Shown here piece by piece: positions 8,657 through 16,862 of a stretch of 64,000 nt of DNA. How positions within the stretch are numbered: the stretch's first letter is position 1; each line of letters opens with the position of its first letter. Position numbers and translations under genes: made by a program. The notes beneath the pieces were generated by a model. The model had not been told where the DNA came from and searched no databases. It worked only from the letters and a program-made list of their open reading frames with translations. Location of the stretch: assembly GCA_022819745.1 (NCBI GenBank), contig JAJEGS010000008.1:1-64000 (forward strand). Direction: 5' to 3'. This DNA is from Candidatus Latescibacterota bacterium. GTDB lineage: Bacteria > Latescibacterota > UBA2968 > UBA8231.

Positions 8657-8693
8657 TATATCTCACGATATACTACTTTGGTGCATCCGTCAA
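8657..8693 (-). promoter_or_regulatory. vapBC promoter with overlapping operator
   Basis: On the minus strand TTGACG (8688-8693) and TATCGT are separated by 17 bases. A perfect inverted repeat TATATC-TCAC-GATATA (8657-8672) overlaps the -10 element. This is what autorepression by a VapB dimer or VapBC complex would look like. The promoter is assigned by eye. Confidence 0.5.
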
Positions 8694-8705
8694 CGCCGAG
8701 CGGCC

Positions 8706-8734
8706 TTGTTAGGCACCGGCTTTGCCTCTATTCT
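8706..8734 (+). promoter_or_regulatory. putative promoter of the tandem PhyH genes
   Basis: TTGTTA (8706-8711) and TATTCT (8729-8734) are 17 bases apart and face the PhyH gene at 8785, about 50 bases downstream. AGGAG lies six bases before the ATG. It is back to back with the vapBC promoter. Confidence 0.4.
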
Positions 8735-8784
8735 TCAGTGTGGTGCTGTAGAGTGGGCGCGTCAACAGCTTCTAGGAGTAGAGC

Positions 8785-9561
8785 ATGACAGACGACGAAA
8801 AGTACTTCTTCGACCTCAACGGCTACCTCATCCTCAGAGATGTCGTCGATCCAGACACCATCCGCCGCTGCAATGAGGCCATCGATCACTACGACGACCA
8901 GATCGCGGTCCACGAGCGCCGCTTCGAAGGCGAGTCCAAGGCCCTGACCAGCGATGTCCGGCAACGCTGGAGTGACGAGATGGTTGCCTGGGAGCGCCCC
9001 TACTGCGAGCCCTTCCGCCAATTGATGGTACACCCCCGCCTCAAACCCTACTTGCGCGAAATAATCGGCGACTATCACATGGCCACGCGGCCGCGACTCA
9101 TTGTGATGGACAAGGGCTGCGCCGGTCACTACCTCCACGGCGGCCAACTCGATCGGCTGTCCTATTCGCTGACCTATCACTGGAAATTCGGCAAGATCTA
9201 CAACAGCTTGACTCTAGTGGAATTCCCACTGGCCGACGAAGGCCCCGGCGACGGCGGCTTAGCCGTAGTCCCCGGCGGCCATAAAGCCAACTATCCGATC
9301 CCCGAAGCGCTGCGCGATTGCGAGGCTTTCCAAGACGAAGTCGTCGAGGTCAACATGCGCGCCGGCGATGTGGTGCTCTTCGCCGAAACCACCATTCACG
9401 GCACCTTAGTCTGGCGCGCGGACCATCAGCGCCGCACCCTGCTCTATTCCTACTGCCCGCGCTACCAAACCCTCTCCCCCCCTATCTCCGAGGTGTCGTA
9501 TCCGCCCTACGTCCAAGACATGACGCCGGAGCAACAAGCCCTCCTCCGACCGCCGCACTAA
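8785..9561 (+). CDS. phytanoyl-CoA dioxygenase (PhyH) family protein
   Basis: This 258-aa protein has the double-stranded beta-helix of Fe(II)/2-oxoglutarate oxygenases of the PhyH family: N-terminal Y-F-F-D-L-N-G-Y-L, core LADEGPGDGGLAVVPGGHKA (about 152-171) and a C-terminal IHGTLVW-x-x-D-H-Q-R-R-T (about 205-219), where the distal His and the 2OG-binding Arg would lie. The usual W-H-Q-D (HxD) motif is not present; GHYLHGG (about 112-118) may supply a ligand. The substrate is unknown. The next gene is a tandem paralogue, about half identical by eye, 18 bases downstream. Confidence 0.8.
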   Translation: MTDDEKYFFDLNGYLILRDVVDPDTIRRCNEAIDHYDDQIAVHERRFEGESKALTSDVRQRWSDEMVAWERPYCEPFRQLMVHPRLKPYLREIIGDYHMATRPRLIVMDKGCAGHYLHGGQLDRLSYSLTYHWKFGKIYNSLTLVEFPLADEGPGDGGLAVVPGGHKANYPIPEALRDCEAFQDEVVEVNMRAGDVVLFAETTIHGTLVWRADHQRRTLLYSYCPRYQTLSPPISEVSYPPYVQDMTPEQQALLRPPH

Positions 9562-9579
9562 AAGAGACCCCAAAGCCCT

Positions 9580-10347
9580 ATGAACGACGACGATAAATTC
9601 TTCTTCGACCTCAAAGGCTTCGTCCACCTCAAGGGAGTGTTGAGCCAAGAGGAAGTGGACCGCTGCAACGCCGCCATCGACGCCCACGCCGACCGCTTTT
9701 TCCAAACCGAGCGCACCCTCGAAGGAGACTCCAAAGTCCTCGGCGGCGCGAACAAGCAAAAGTGGATGGAGGGCATGTTGGAATGGGAGCGCCCGCACTG
9801 CGAGCCTTTTCGCGACCTACTCGTCCACGCCAAAATCCGGCCCTATCTCAACGAACTGCTCGGCGGCTACCGTTTAGACCACGGCCCCTTGCTCATTGCC
9901 ATGGACAAAGGCAACGGCGGCCACTACCTCCACGGCGGCGGCGTTGAGCGCCAAGACTTTTCGCAGACCTACACCTTCAAATACGGCCAGATGTTCTGCG
10001 GCTTAACCGCAGTCGAATTCCAGCTAGCCGACGAAGGCCCCGGCGACGGTGGCCTAGCAGTCATACCCGGATCCCACAAAGCCAATTACCCCCTGCCCGA
10101 GAAGCTGTCCTTGTACGAAAAACACCGCGAGTACGTCAAAGAAATCCACAGCCAAGCCGGCGACGCCATTATCTTCACCGAAGCGCTAACTCACGGTACG
10201 CTGGTATGGCAGGGCGAACACCAGCGCCGCACGCTGATCTACAAGTACAGTCCATCCTTCCAAGCCCACGCGCCCGGCTACCATCAGACCCAAATCCCCG
10301 ATTACATCCTCGACATGAGCGACGAAGAACGCGCCATGCTCAGTTAG
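9580..10347 (+). CDS. phytanoyl-CoA dioxygenase (PhyH) family protein, tandem paralogue
   Basis: This 255-aa paralogue of the preceding gene shares FFFDLKG, WERPHCEPFRDLLVH, GHYLHGGG, LADEGPGDGGLAVIPGSHKA and LTHGTLVW-x-x-E-H-Q-R-R-T. Like its neighbour it lacks a clear HxD. The pair is closely spaced and presumably cotranscribed, so the two may act on related substrates or as a heteromer. The gene is convergent with the serine hydrolase gene, with a 14-base gap and no obvious terminator hairpin. Confidence 0.8.
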   Translation: MNDDDKFFFDLKGFVHLKGVLSQEEVDRCNAAIDAHADRFFQTERTLEGDSKVLGGANKQKWMEGMLEWERPHCEPFRDLLVHAKIRPYLNELLGGYRLDHGPLLIAMDKGNGGHYLHGGGVERQDFSQTYTFKYGQMFCGLTAVEFQLADEGPGDGGLAVIPGSHKANYPLPEKLSLYEKHREYVKEIHSQAGDAIIFTEALTHGTLVWQGEHQRRTLIYKYSPSFQAHAPGYHQTQIPDYILDMSDEERAMLS

Positions 10348-10361
10348 AGGCCCCAATCGCT

Positions 10362-11381
10362 TCATTCCTCTTTTCCGAGAACATCGTCGATAGCCCTTGC
10401 AATCGGCCACGCGCCCTCAGAAGTGTTCGCAAGAACCGCATAGTCCAACTGCCGCTGACCGTCGACGGCAGACTTGCAGGAGATACCGGGGTCCGCTCCC
10501 ATGATATAGTGCTGGAGCGTTCCGTCTGCGCGTCTGCGAATCCACATTCCGTGTCCGTAGTAGAGACCCGAATCGCCGCTGGCATTGGAGAAAGGCGCAC
10601 TGAAGGTCCGCACCAATTCCTCGGAGACGATCTCGCCGTTCCAAAACCCGTCCCAGAGCGCTGCGATGTCTGCCAGCGTCGAGAACAAACCGCCGTCCGA
10701 GGCACCGACGATGGGCAGGTTGTAGATGTTCGTCCGCCAGCTCTCTCCGTCTTCGATGTAGCCAAGGGCCGTGCCTTCCGGCAGTTGGTTCATAGCGAAG
10801 AATCCAGAGCGATCCATTCTCGCTGGCCCGAGGATCTCCTCGGCGACGACGTCCTGAAAACGCTTCCCTGTTACCTCTTCCACCACTACACCTAGCAGGA
10901 TGTAACCGCTGTTGCAGTACGAGAACCCTTCCCCCGGTGCAAACTTCATCTCCCGGTGTGGGAACACCGGCAGATAGTCCCTCGGCCCTCTTAGCTCGTA
11001 CCAAGGGATGCCGACGGTGAAATTGTCGAAATCCTCGATGAGCTCTTCGTCGTAATAGTCGGGAATCCCAGAGGTGTGGGTAAGCAGATGCTGAATGGTG
11101 ATGGCCTCTGAATAATCCGGCAGCTCCACTGAGATGCAGTCGCGCACTTGGGTCGTCAACGCCAGCCGTCCCGCGTCAATGAGACGACCCACCGTCAATG
11201 CCGTCAGCAGCTTCGTTCCAGAAGCAATGCCAAAGCGCGTCTCTGAAGTGTTAGTAATGGAGTTGGCGCGATCGGCAAACCCTGCAGCTCTCTCGTACCG
11301 CGGCTGGCCATGTTGCCGGACACGGACGACACCGGAGAAAGCGCACTCCTCCACGAGCTTGTCTAGGGAATCCCACTGCAT
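10362..11381 (-). CDS. CubicO/class C beta-lactamase-type serine hydrolase
   Basis: This 339-aa protein has the catalytic S54-x-x-K57 (ASGTK), the HLLTHTSGIPDYY motif (about 109-121) and a Y-C-N-S-G motif near 152, as in class C beta-lactamase-fold esterases and peptidases. No signal peptide is visible, so it is probably cytoplasmic. Such enzymes hydrolyse esters or D-amino-acid peptides; the substrate is not predictable here. It lies 35 bases downstream of the aldo/keto reductase gene on the same strand, suggesting one transcript. Confidence 0.85.
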   Translation of the reverse strand: MQWDSLDKLVEECAFSGVVRVRQHGQPRYERAAGFADRANSITNTSETRFGIASGTKLLTALTVGRLIDAGRLALTTQVRDCISVELPDYSEAITIQHLLTHTSGIPDYYDEELIEDFDNFTVGIPWYELRGPRDYLPVFPHREMKFAPGEGFSYCNSGYILLGVVVEEVTGKRFQDVVAEEILGPARMDRSGFFAMNQLPEGTALGYIEDGESWRTNIYNLPIVGASDGGLFSTLADIAALWDGFWNGEIVSEELVRTFSAPFSNASGDSGLYYGHGMWIRRRADGTLQHYIMGADPGISCKSAVDGQRQLDYAVLANTSEGAWPIARAIDDVLGKEE

Positions 11382-11416
11382 AGGCTTACGAGGCTCTGCT
11401 CCCGGGCCGGACAGAA

Positions 11417-12301
11417 CTACTCCGGCTCCTCGCCAACACTCGCCAGCTTGGCCTTTGCCTCCGCGTAGAGATCCGCGGGCAATGGACCCGCCAAGGCCGC
11501 AGCAACATTAGACTTCATGTGTTCGAGGTTCGTCGTCCCGACAATAGTCGTATGACACGCTGGATGCGCGAGGGTGAAGCGCAGGATAAACTCGTGGCGA
11601 CTCATCCCGCCGATGAGTTCGTCGAGCCCGGACCGCTCCCACTTCGACTGGCGCTCCTCATTGGCTCGGTGCCCCAAGCTAATGCCGCCGCGAATGAGAA
11701 TGCCGGCTCCGGCGTCGGCCGCTTGCTGAATAATCCTCTCGTGCTGGCGCTCAAGCGCGGAGTATGGAATCTGAAACACATCAAACGCACCCGACTCCAC
11801 GAACGCGGCCAAGTGCGGCAGCGTGGAAGACACGCCGATGAAACGGGTCTTTCCCGCCTGTCGAATATCCTCAAGCACTTCAATCAGTCCTCCCAGTTCA
11901 ACATCTTCCACAGTGGGATTGTGCATCTGTAGCAGATCCACGCAGTCGGTCTTCAGGCGGCGCAGACTCTGGTCGATGTTGGTGCGCAGACGCTCAGCCG
12001 TCCACAGGTGGCTTGGGTCCAGCCTGTTGCCCTCCTCGTCGATGTTACAGCCGCATTTGGTAGCAAGGAAAAACTCGTCGCGGCGATGGCCGAGATACTT
12101 GCCGACCCGCCCCTCGCTCGCGCCGTAATCCGGGGCCGTGTCAACTAAGTTGATCCCCGCATCGAGGGCCGCATTCAATACGCGGCCAGCCTGATCGTCG
12201 TACTCCGCCTCATCCGGCAAGCCGCGCTCAGCCGCGCCAAAGCCGAGTTGGGTGACCTCGATGCCCGTGCGGCCCAAGGTGCGTTTAGTCAAATTGTCCA
12301 T
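11417..12301 (-). CDS. aldo/keto reductase
   Basis: This 294-aa AKR-superfamily enzyme has the catalytic tetrad D54 (NLVDTAPDYG), Y59, K82 (ATKCG) and H127 (LLQMHN), and ends with the NADPH-binding pattern TIVGTTNLEHMKSNV. The gene is preceded by AGGAGG seven bases before ATG 12301. It is probably cytoplasmic and NADP(H)-dependent; the substrate is unknown. It shares its orientation with the serine hydrolase downstream and soxR upstream. Confidence 0.9.
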   Translation of the reverse strand: MDNLTKRTLGRTGIEVTQLGFGAAERGLPDEAEYDDQAGRVLNAALDAGINLVDTAPDYGASEGRVGKYLGHRRDEFFLATKCGCNIDEEGNRLDPSHLWTAERLRTNIDQSLRRLKTDCVDLLQMHNPTVEDVELGGLIEVLEDIRQAGKTRFIGVSSTLPHLAAFVESGAFDVFQIPYSALERQHERIIQQAADAGAGILIRGGISLGHRANEERQSKWERSGLDELIGGMSRHEFILRFTLAHPACHTTIVGTTNLEHMKSNVAAALAGPLPADLYAEAKAKLASVGEEPE

Positions 12302-12384
12302 AGTTCCTCCTCAAATAGGTGTTACTGATCTCTGTGTGGAGACAGCTCAAGAATAATAAGGTACCCGGCACCCGCACACTTCAC

Positions 12385-12852
12385 CTATGAGGATGGGTGC
12401 CTCGCCTCAGGTCTTCCCATCAGCAAGCTGCCATCGACGCGAGATACTATCTCGTCATTCCGGTTGAACAGCGAGCACTGCCGCAGGGACAGACAGCCAC
12501 AGCCTATGCAGCCAGTCAGGTTCTCTTTCAACCTCTCCAGCACCTCGATCCGCTCTTCGAGCTGATCCCTCCAACCCCGCGACAGGCTGGCCCAGTCCGC
12601 TTTGTTTGGCGTGCGTCCGTCGGGAAGCGCATCCAGCGCTGAGCGGATTTCCTGCAGAGATACGCCGATCGCCTGGGCGGCCCGAATGACGGCGACGCGA
12701 CGCAATACGGCCCGTCGATACCGTCGTTGGTTGCCGCTGGTCCGCTCGGATGAAATCAGTCCCTGCTCCTCATAGAAGCGCAGCGCAGAGGTCGCAACGC
12801 CGCTTCGCGCCGCTACCTCGCCGATGGTCAGAAAGTGTGAAAGTTCGGTCAT
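12385..12852 (-). CDS. soxR: SoxR, redox-sensing MerR-family regulator
   Basis: ATG 12852 has AAGGAG seven bases upstream and gives 155 aa; an in-frame extension upstream would run through the operator. The MerR winged helix (LTIGEVAARSGVATSALRFY) is followed by a dimerisation helix and then CIGCGCLSLRQC, the [2Fe-2S] ligand set at residues 115, 118, 120 and 126. E. coli SoxR uses 119, 122, 124 and 130 with identical spacing. SoxR activates its target when the cluster is oxidised by redox-cycling compounds or superoxide. The divergent Rieske gene is the obvious target. Confidence 0.93.
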   Translation of the reverse strand: MTELSHFLTIGEVAARSGVATSALRFYEEQGLISSERTSGNQRRYRRAVLRRVAVIRAAQAIGVSLQEIRSALDALPDGRTPNKADWASLSRGWRDQLEERIEVLERLKENLTGCIGCGCLSLRQCSLFNRNDEIVSRVDGSLLMGRPEARHPSS

Positions 12853-12862
12853 GAGATTCTCC

Positions 12863-12893
12863 TTGACTTCAAGTATACTTGAAGTTGTAGGTT
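12863..12893 (+). promoter_or_regulatory. SoxR operator within a MerR-type promoter
   Basis: A perfect 20-bp palindrome ACTTCAAGTATACTTGAAGT (12866-12885) contains the CAAGT-n2-ACTTG core of known SoxR boxes. It sits between TTGACT (12863-12868) and TAGGTT (12888-12893), which are 19 bases apart. That overlong spacer is diagnostic of promoters activated by DNA untwisting by MerR-family proteins. The promoter faces the Rieske gene at 12984 and also lies between soxR and its own upstream sequence, allowing autoregulation. Confidence 0.8.
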
Positions 12894-12983
12894 CAGTCCA
12901 GGGCTTATCGAAGAGCATCTATCTCATCGGCTTTCGCGACCGGGAATAACCTGCGAGACGAACGCCAAGCGAAAGGAAAAGTC

Positions 12984-14723
12984 ATGGAAAACTCAGCAAC
13001 AAAACTGCTGGACGCGGGATCTCTCGATGAAATCAAGCTCAAGGGGAGGACTGTGGTCTCGAGCGGCCCTGTGCCGATTGTCGTCTTCTACTCGGAAGGC
13101 GACCTACACGCCGTGGACAACCGATGCCCACACATGGGGTTTCCCTTGCATCGTGGAACCGTCGAGGACGGCATTCTGACCTGTCACTGGCATCACGCCC
13201 GCTTCGATCTCAAGAGTGGTTGCACCTTTGATCTGTTTGCCGACGACGCAACGGTCTATCCGGTCGAAGTCGTGGACGGTCGCGTGTACATCGATGTTTC
13301 CGCAACTCCTCGCGACCCAGTCGAGCGCGGGCTGCGCCGACTCGAAGAGGGTATGGACCAAAACATCAGGCTGGTGGTCGCCAAAGCCGTCGTCGCGCTC
13401 ATACGCGCTGGGGCGAATCCGAACGACGTCGTGCGGGTAAGCGGCCTGTACGGAGTGCGCCGTCGGCGTTCGGGTTGGTCAAACGGCATGACGATCCTCT
13501 CGGCGATGGCCAACGTCAGCGACCACCTCGAAGGTGACGAGCGCATCGCCCCATTGTACCAAGGGGTCTTACACGTGGCGTCGAACACCAGCGGTCAGCC
13601 GCCGCGCATCCCGTTGCGGCCTCTCGAAAGCAAGGCTATCCCACACGCCTCGCTGAGACGGTGGTTCCGCTACCTGATCGAAGTGCGCAACGCCGACGGA
13701 GCCGAACGCACCTTGCTAACGGCCATCGAGCGCCCTTCGAGCCAAGCCGACCTAGCCGAAATGATGGTGACGGCGGCGACCGACCACTTCTACCTCGACG
13801 GCGGCCACGTCATCGACTTCATCAACAAGGCATTCGAACTGCTCGACCGCATTGGCTGGGAGCACGCAGCAGACGTCCTGCCCTCCCTGATTCGCCAGTT
13901 GAGCGGGGCGCAGCGCAGCGAAGAGCAGAATAGCTGGCGCTCTCCCGTCGATCTCGTGACGCTGCTGAGCGAAACCTTTGACTCGCTGAATCGATTGCTA
14001 AAAGAAGGCCGGGGAAGGGAGTGGAAACGAGACAGTGGATTCGCAGAGGAGCTCCTACGGGACGATCCTCATGCGATCGTAGCGGCACTGAACGAAGCGC
14101 TGAGGCAGGGCGCGCGCCCAGTGCAGTTGGCGGAGGCAGTAGCGCTGGCAGCGGCGCTGCGCATCGCCAGGTTCCACGTGCGCAACGAATTCTCCGACTG
14201 GATCTCGGTGCTGCACACCTTTTCGTACGCCAACGCACTACATCAGATGCTGAAGAGAGCCGAGTCGCCCGAGATGCTGCGCGGCGTTTACCACGGGGCG
14301 ATGCGCGTCTATCTCGACCGTTTTCTCAATGTTCCGGCTGCCCGCTTACCTACCCCCAGCGCGGGAGAGACGGGCGATGACCATATGGAGGAATACCTGC
14401 TGCTACTCAACCGGCAGCAACAAGTCGATGAAGCCGGGCGACTCGTCAATAGTTTTCTAGCATCGGGCGGTGAACCAGCACCCCTGTTCCGCACGCTGGC
14501 GGAATCCCTGGTGAGAGAGGACGCCGAGTTCCACAGCTTTCAGATGCTCGAGGCAGCCATCCGCCAGTATGGTGAGCGCACCGACATCGGCGAGCAACGG
14601 ATTCTGATGGTGGCTGCGGCCCGTTTTCTGGCGGCCAAGGCACCAACCCAGCGCGAGCTGCTCCAAACGCTCCAGATCGCCCAGCGGCTGCACCGAGGGG
14701 AGGCTATTTACGAGGAGGGTTGA
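12984..14723 (+). CDS. Rieske [2Fe-2S] protein with large C-terminal helical domain
   Basis: This 579-aa protein starts with a Rieske domain (about 8-112) whose cluster ligands are C48-P-H50 (NRCPHMG) and C67-H-W-H70. The remaining about 460 residues are mostly helical and of no function I recognise; they are not the catalytic domain of ring-hydroxylating oxygenases. AAAGGAAAAG precedes the ATG. It is divergent from soxR and sits behind a SoxR-type promoter, so it is probably induced by redox stress, perhaps in electron transfer or detoxification (inference). It is convergent with the next gene, two bases apart. Confidence 0.85.
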   Translation: MENSATKLLDAGSLDEIKLKGRTVVSSGPVPIVVFYSEGDLHAVDNRCPHMGFPLHRGTVEDGILTCHWHHARFDLKSGCTFDLFADDATVYPVEVVDGRVYIDVSATPRDPVERGLRRLEEGMDQNIRLVVAKAVVALIRAGANPNDVVRVSGLYGVRRRRSGWSNGMTILSAMANVSDHLEGDERIAPLYQGVLHVASNTSGQPPRIPLRPLESKAIPHASLRRWFRYLIEVRNADGAERTLLTAIERPSSQADLAEMMVTAATDHFYLDGGHVIDFINKAFELLDRIGWEHAADVLPSLIRQLSGAQRSEEQNSWRSPVDLVTLLSETFDSLNRLLKEGRGREWKRDSGFAEELLRDDPHAIVAALNEALRQGARPVQLAEAVALAAALRIARFHVRNEFSDWISVLHTFSYANALHQMLKRAESPEMLRGVYHGAMRVYLDRFLNVPAARLPTPSAGETGDDHMEEYLLLLNRQQQVDEAGRLVNSFLASGGEPAPLFRTLAESLVREDAEFHSFQMLEAAIRQYGERTDIGEQRILMVAAARFLAAKAPTQRELLQTLQIAQRLHRGEAIYEEG

Positions 14724-14725
14724 TC

Positions 14726-16681
14726 TCAGACTGAATCCCGCTCCCTGACCATATCGTGCCCCTCGAATAAGTCCCGCGCCACGGTCCCTTGGGCCTGGCG
14801 CGGCGGCTCGGCTCCCAGCATCTGGCAAAAGGTGGGCACGACGTCGGCGGCGTGGATGTACCCCAACTTGTCCACCGGCCGCTCGTAGCCCTGCTTTACG
14901 CCCGGCCCGGCCAGCAACCACGACCCAAAGCTAGACGAGGCCTCACTTTGGGTCGGCAGAAATCCCCCGTGGTGCGCCCCGAACACATTGGGCGCTCCAA
15001 CGCAGCCCCCGCCGGCAATGCCGCGCCACTGGCCGTAGTACCCGCTCACGTACCCGTGGTCCCACGCAAAGACCACGTCGCCGCACTGGTCGCCCCACTG
15101 CCCGAGGATGTACGCGTCCCGCCGAGGCAGGGCTATGGCCACAGGATTGCGCCCCACCTCCTCGTCAACCCACGTGCGCAGGGCCAGCAGCAACTCGGCC
15201 TCAATGCGGTCGAATTCCGGCCCCGGCTCGGCGTTGATGAAAATGTCGAAGCCCTTGTCGTCCTTCATATAGGCCCGGGTGTGCTCCCAGTCGATGTCCT
15301 CCTCGCGCACCTGATCGCGCACCAGCGTCTCTTCCCCGCCGCTCTTGAGCGCCAGGAAGCCCTGCTCGTGCAAAAACTGCCGGATATTGGCCACCCGCAC
15401 ATCGGGCGAACACCCGTGGTCGGACACCACACCCACGTACGTATGCTCATCCGCGTCCTCCCACAGCCGACCCAAAATGCGATCCCCCACCTGATAGGCC
15501 CGCCGAAAGTAGTCCACGTACTGTTCGGCGCGCTCAGCTTCGTACCCCGGACACACCGGATCCACGTCCCCAAGGTGGATGTGGTTGAGATAGTCGTACA
15601 GATGCCAGTGACAAATAAAAAAGGAACAGCCCCGCTCGCGCAGCATGTAGCGTGCGACCTCGGCAAACCACATCCCTTGGTACTCGCATTCTTCCAAGGC
15701 CGTGTCAAAATCGGCCATTCCCGAGGTATAGGGCAACATGGAGGCGTGTTCCTGATACGGCCCAAAGCGCTCCACCAGTTCCCCGGCCAACTCGTCGGGC
15801 AGCGTGAAGCCATCGGTATAAGTCACCTGAGTGCGGTACAGCTTGAGACGGCTGCCGTCCGCTGCTAATTCCATCAGCTTGAAACGCACTGACGCCGAGC
15901 GTCTATTCCCGTCGATAGCAAAGTCCTCCACCGCCCACTCGCTCCATTCCCCCACCCCAGCAGCGGCCACGCAACTGGCCCCGTCTCGATCCCGGCACAC
16001 CAACACCCGGTCGTAACCTCTCCCCGCACCATCCACCGCCAGCAAGTAGAACGCGGTGACATCCCCGCCCAACCGAGCCACCACCTCAATGCGGCTCTCC
16101 AGCGGCGGAGCATGACTTACGGGCAAATTCTGCCACTCCTGCGCCGGTGTTAGCGACGGAATCGACTCGACGCTGCGCTGTTCCTGCCGCACCGCCGTCC
16201 CATCGTGGTCCATCTCGATGTCACCTTCTAGCGCGGCGTCCGTGGTATAAGCCTGACAGATAGCCACTTCAAAATCCGTGCTGCGGTGTCCGGGATGGCC
16301 AAAACCATCGACCACAAAGCCCGTCTCCACCCCAGAGGGATGGGCCGCCGGATAGTGTACGGCCACACTCTGCATCCCCGCCCGTTCCAAGGCGTTCCAG
16401 ATGCGCTCGGCATTGTTGGCCCGCCCGTCGAAACTGTCGATCCGCTGGCCCGGCGCGACTTCCACCCGCCAGCGCGTCACCCCGTGCGTGCCCGTGTGCG
16501 CCCCCGTCGAAAGCGTGGCCCAGTTAGTCGGGGTCCACACTGGGAAAGAGGGCAGAGTCTGGTTGACCGTCCCCTCCCGCAGCAAGCGCTCGAAGCGGGG
16601 CAAGGCCCCTTCTGCAGCGAATCGCTTCATCATCGGGACGATAAAGCCGTCCATGCCAAAGGCGTATATTTTGCGCTCCAT
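14726..16681 (-). CDS. alkaline phosphatase superfamily phosphodiesterase/pyrophosphatase-like protein
   Basis: This 651-aa protein starts with the metal-site pattern GMDG (D11) and then TPTNWATLSTGAHTGTHGV (about 50-68), which carries the nucleophile region. Later come an SDHGCSPD motif (about 425) and a GAHHGGF motif (about 573), as in type I phosphodiesterase/nucleotide pyrophosphatase enzymes. No signal peptide is visible. GAGGAGAT immediately precedes the ATG. The substrate is unknown; relatives hydrolyse phosphodiesters, phosphonates or sulfate esters. It is divergent from the membrane-protein gene at 16863. Confidence 0.82.
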   Translation of the reverse strand: MERKIYAFGMDGFIVPMMKRFAAEGALPRFERLLREGTVNQTLPSFPVWTPTNWATLSTGAHTGTHGVTRWRVEVAPGQRIDSFDGRANNAERIWNALERAGMQSVAVHYPAAHPSGVETGFVVDGFGHPGHRSTDFEVAICQAYTTDAALEGDIEMDHDGTAVRQEQRSVESIPSLTPAQEWQNLPVSHAPPLESRIEVVARLGGDVTAFYLLAVDGAGRGYDRVLVCRDRDGASCVAAAGVGEWSEWAVEDFAIDGNRRSASVRFKLMELAADGSRLKLYRTQVTYTDGFTLPDELAGELVERFGPYQEHASMLPYTSGMADFDTALEECEYQGMWFAEVARYMLRERGCSFFICHWHLYDYLNHIHLGDVDPVCPGYEAERAEQYVDYFRRAYQVGDRILGRLWEDADEHTYVGVVSDHGCSPDVRVANIRQFLHEQGFLALKSGGEETLVRDQVREEDIDWEHTRAYMKDDKGFDIFINAEPGPEFDRIEAELLLALRTWVDEEVGRNPVAIALPRRDAYILGQWGDQCGDVVFAWDHGYVSGYYGQWRGIAGGGCVGAPNVFGAHHGGFLPTQSEASSSFGSWLLAGPGVKQGYERPVDKLGYIHAADVVPTFCQMLGAEPPRQAQGTVARDLFEGHDMVRERDSV

Positions 16682-16862
16682 ATCTCCTCGTCTAGCAAAA
16701 GGTCTCAGATGTCCAGATAGTTAGCGGCATTTCCCCGCAGACGGCAACCAGACCGCCGCCATCTCTCGTCGCGGGGTCAGCCGTTTATTGACGGGTATCC
16801 GCAGATTTGGCTACGTTTGCCAATTCGCCGCGCACCGCTACTTCATCCCTTTAGACCACCCC

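Noticed and set aside
14789..15868. Long plus-strand open frame (359 codons) under the phosphatase-superfamily gene
   Set aside because: It is antisense to a gene with clear family motifs, and its protein shows only low-complexity, codon-mirror composition without a recognisable domain.
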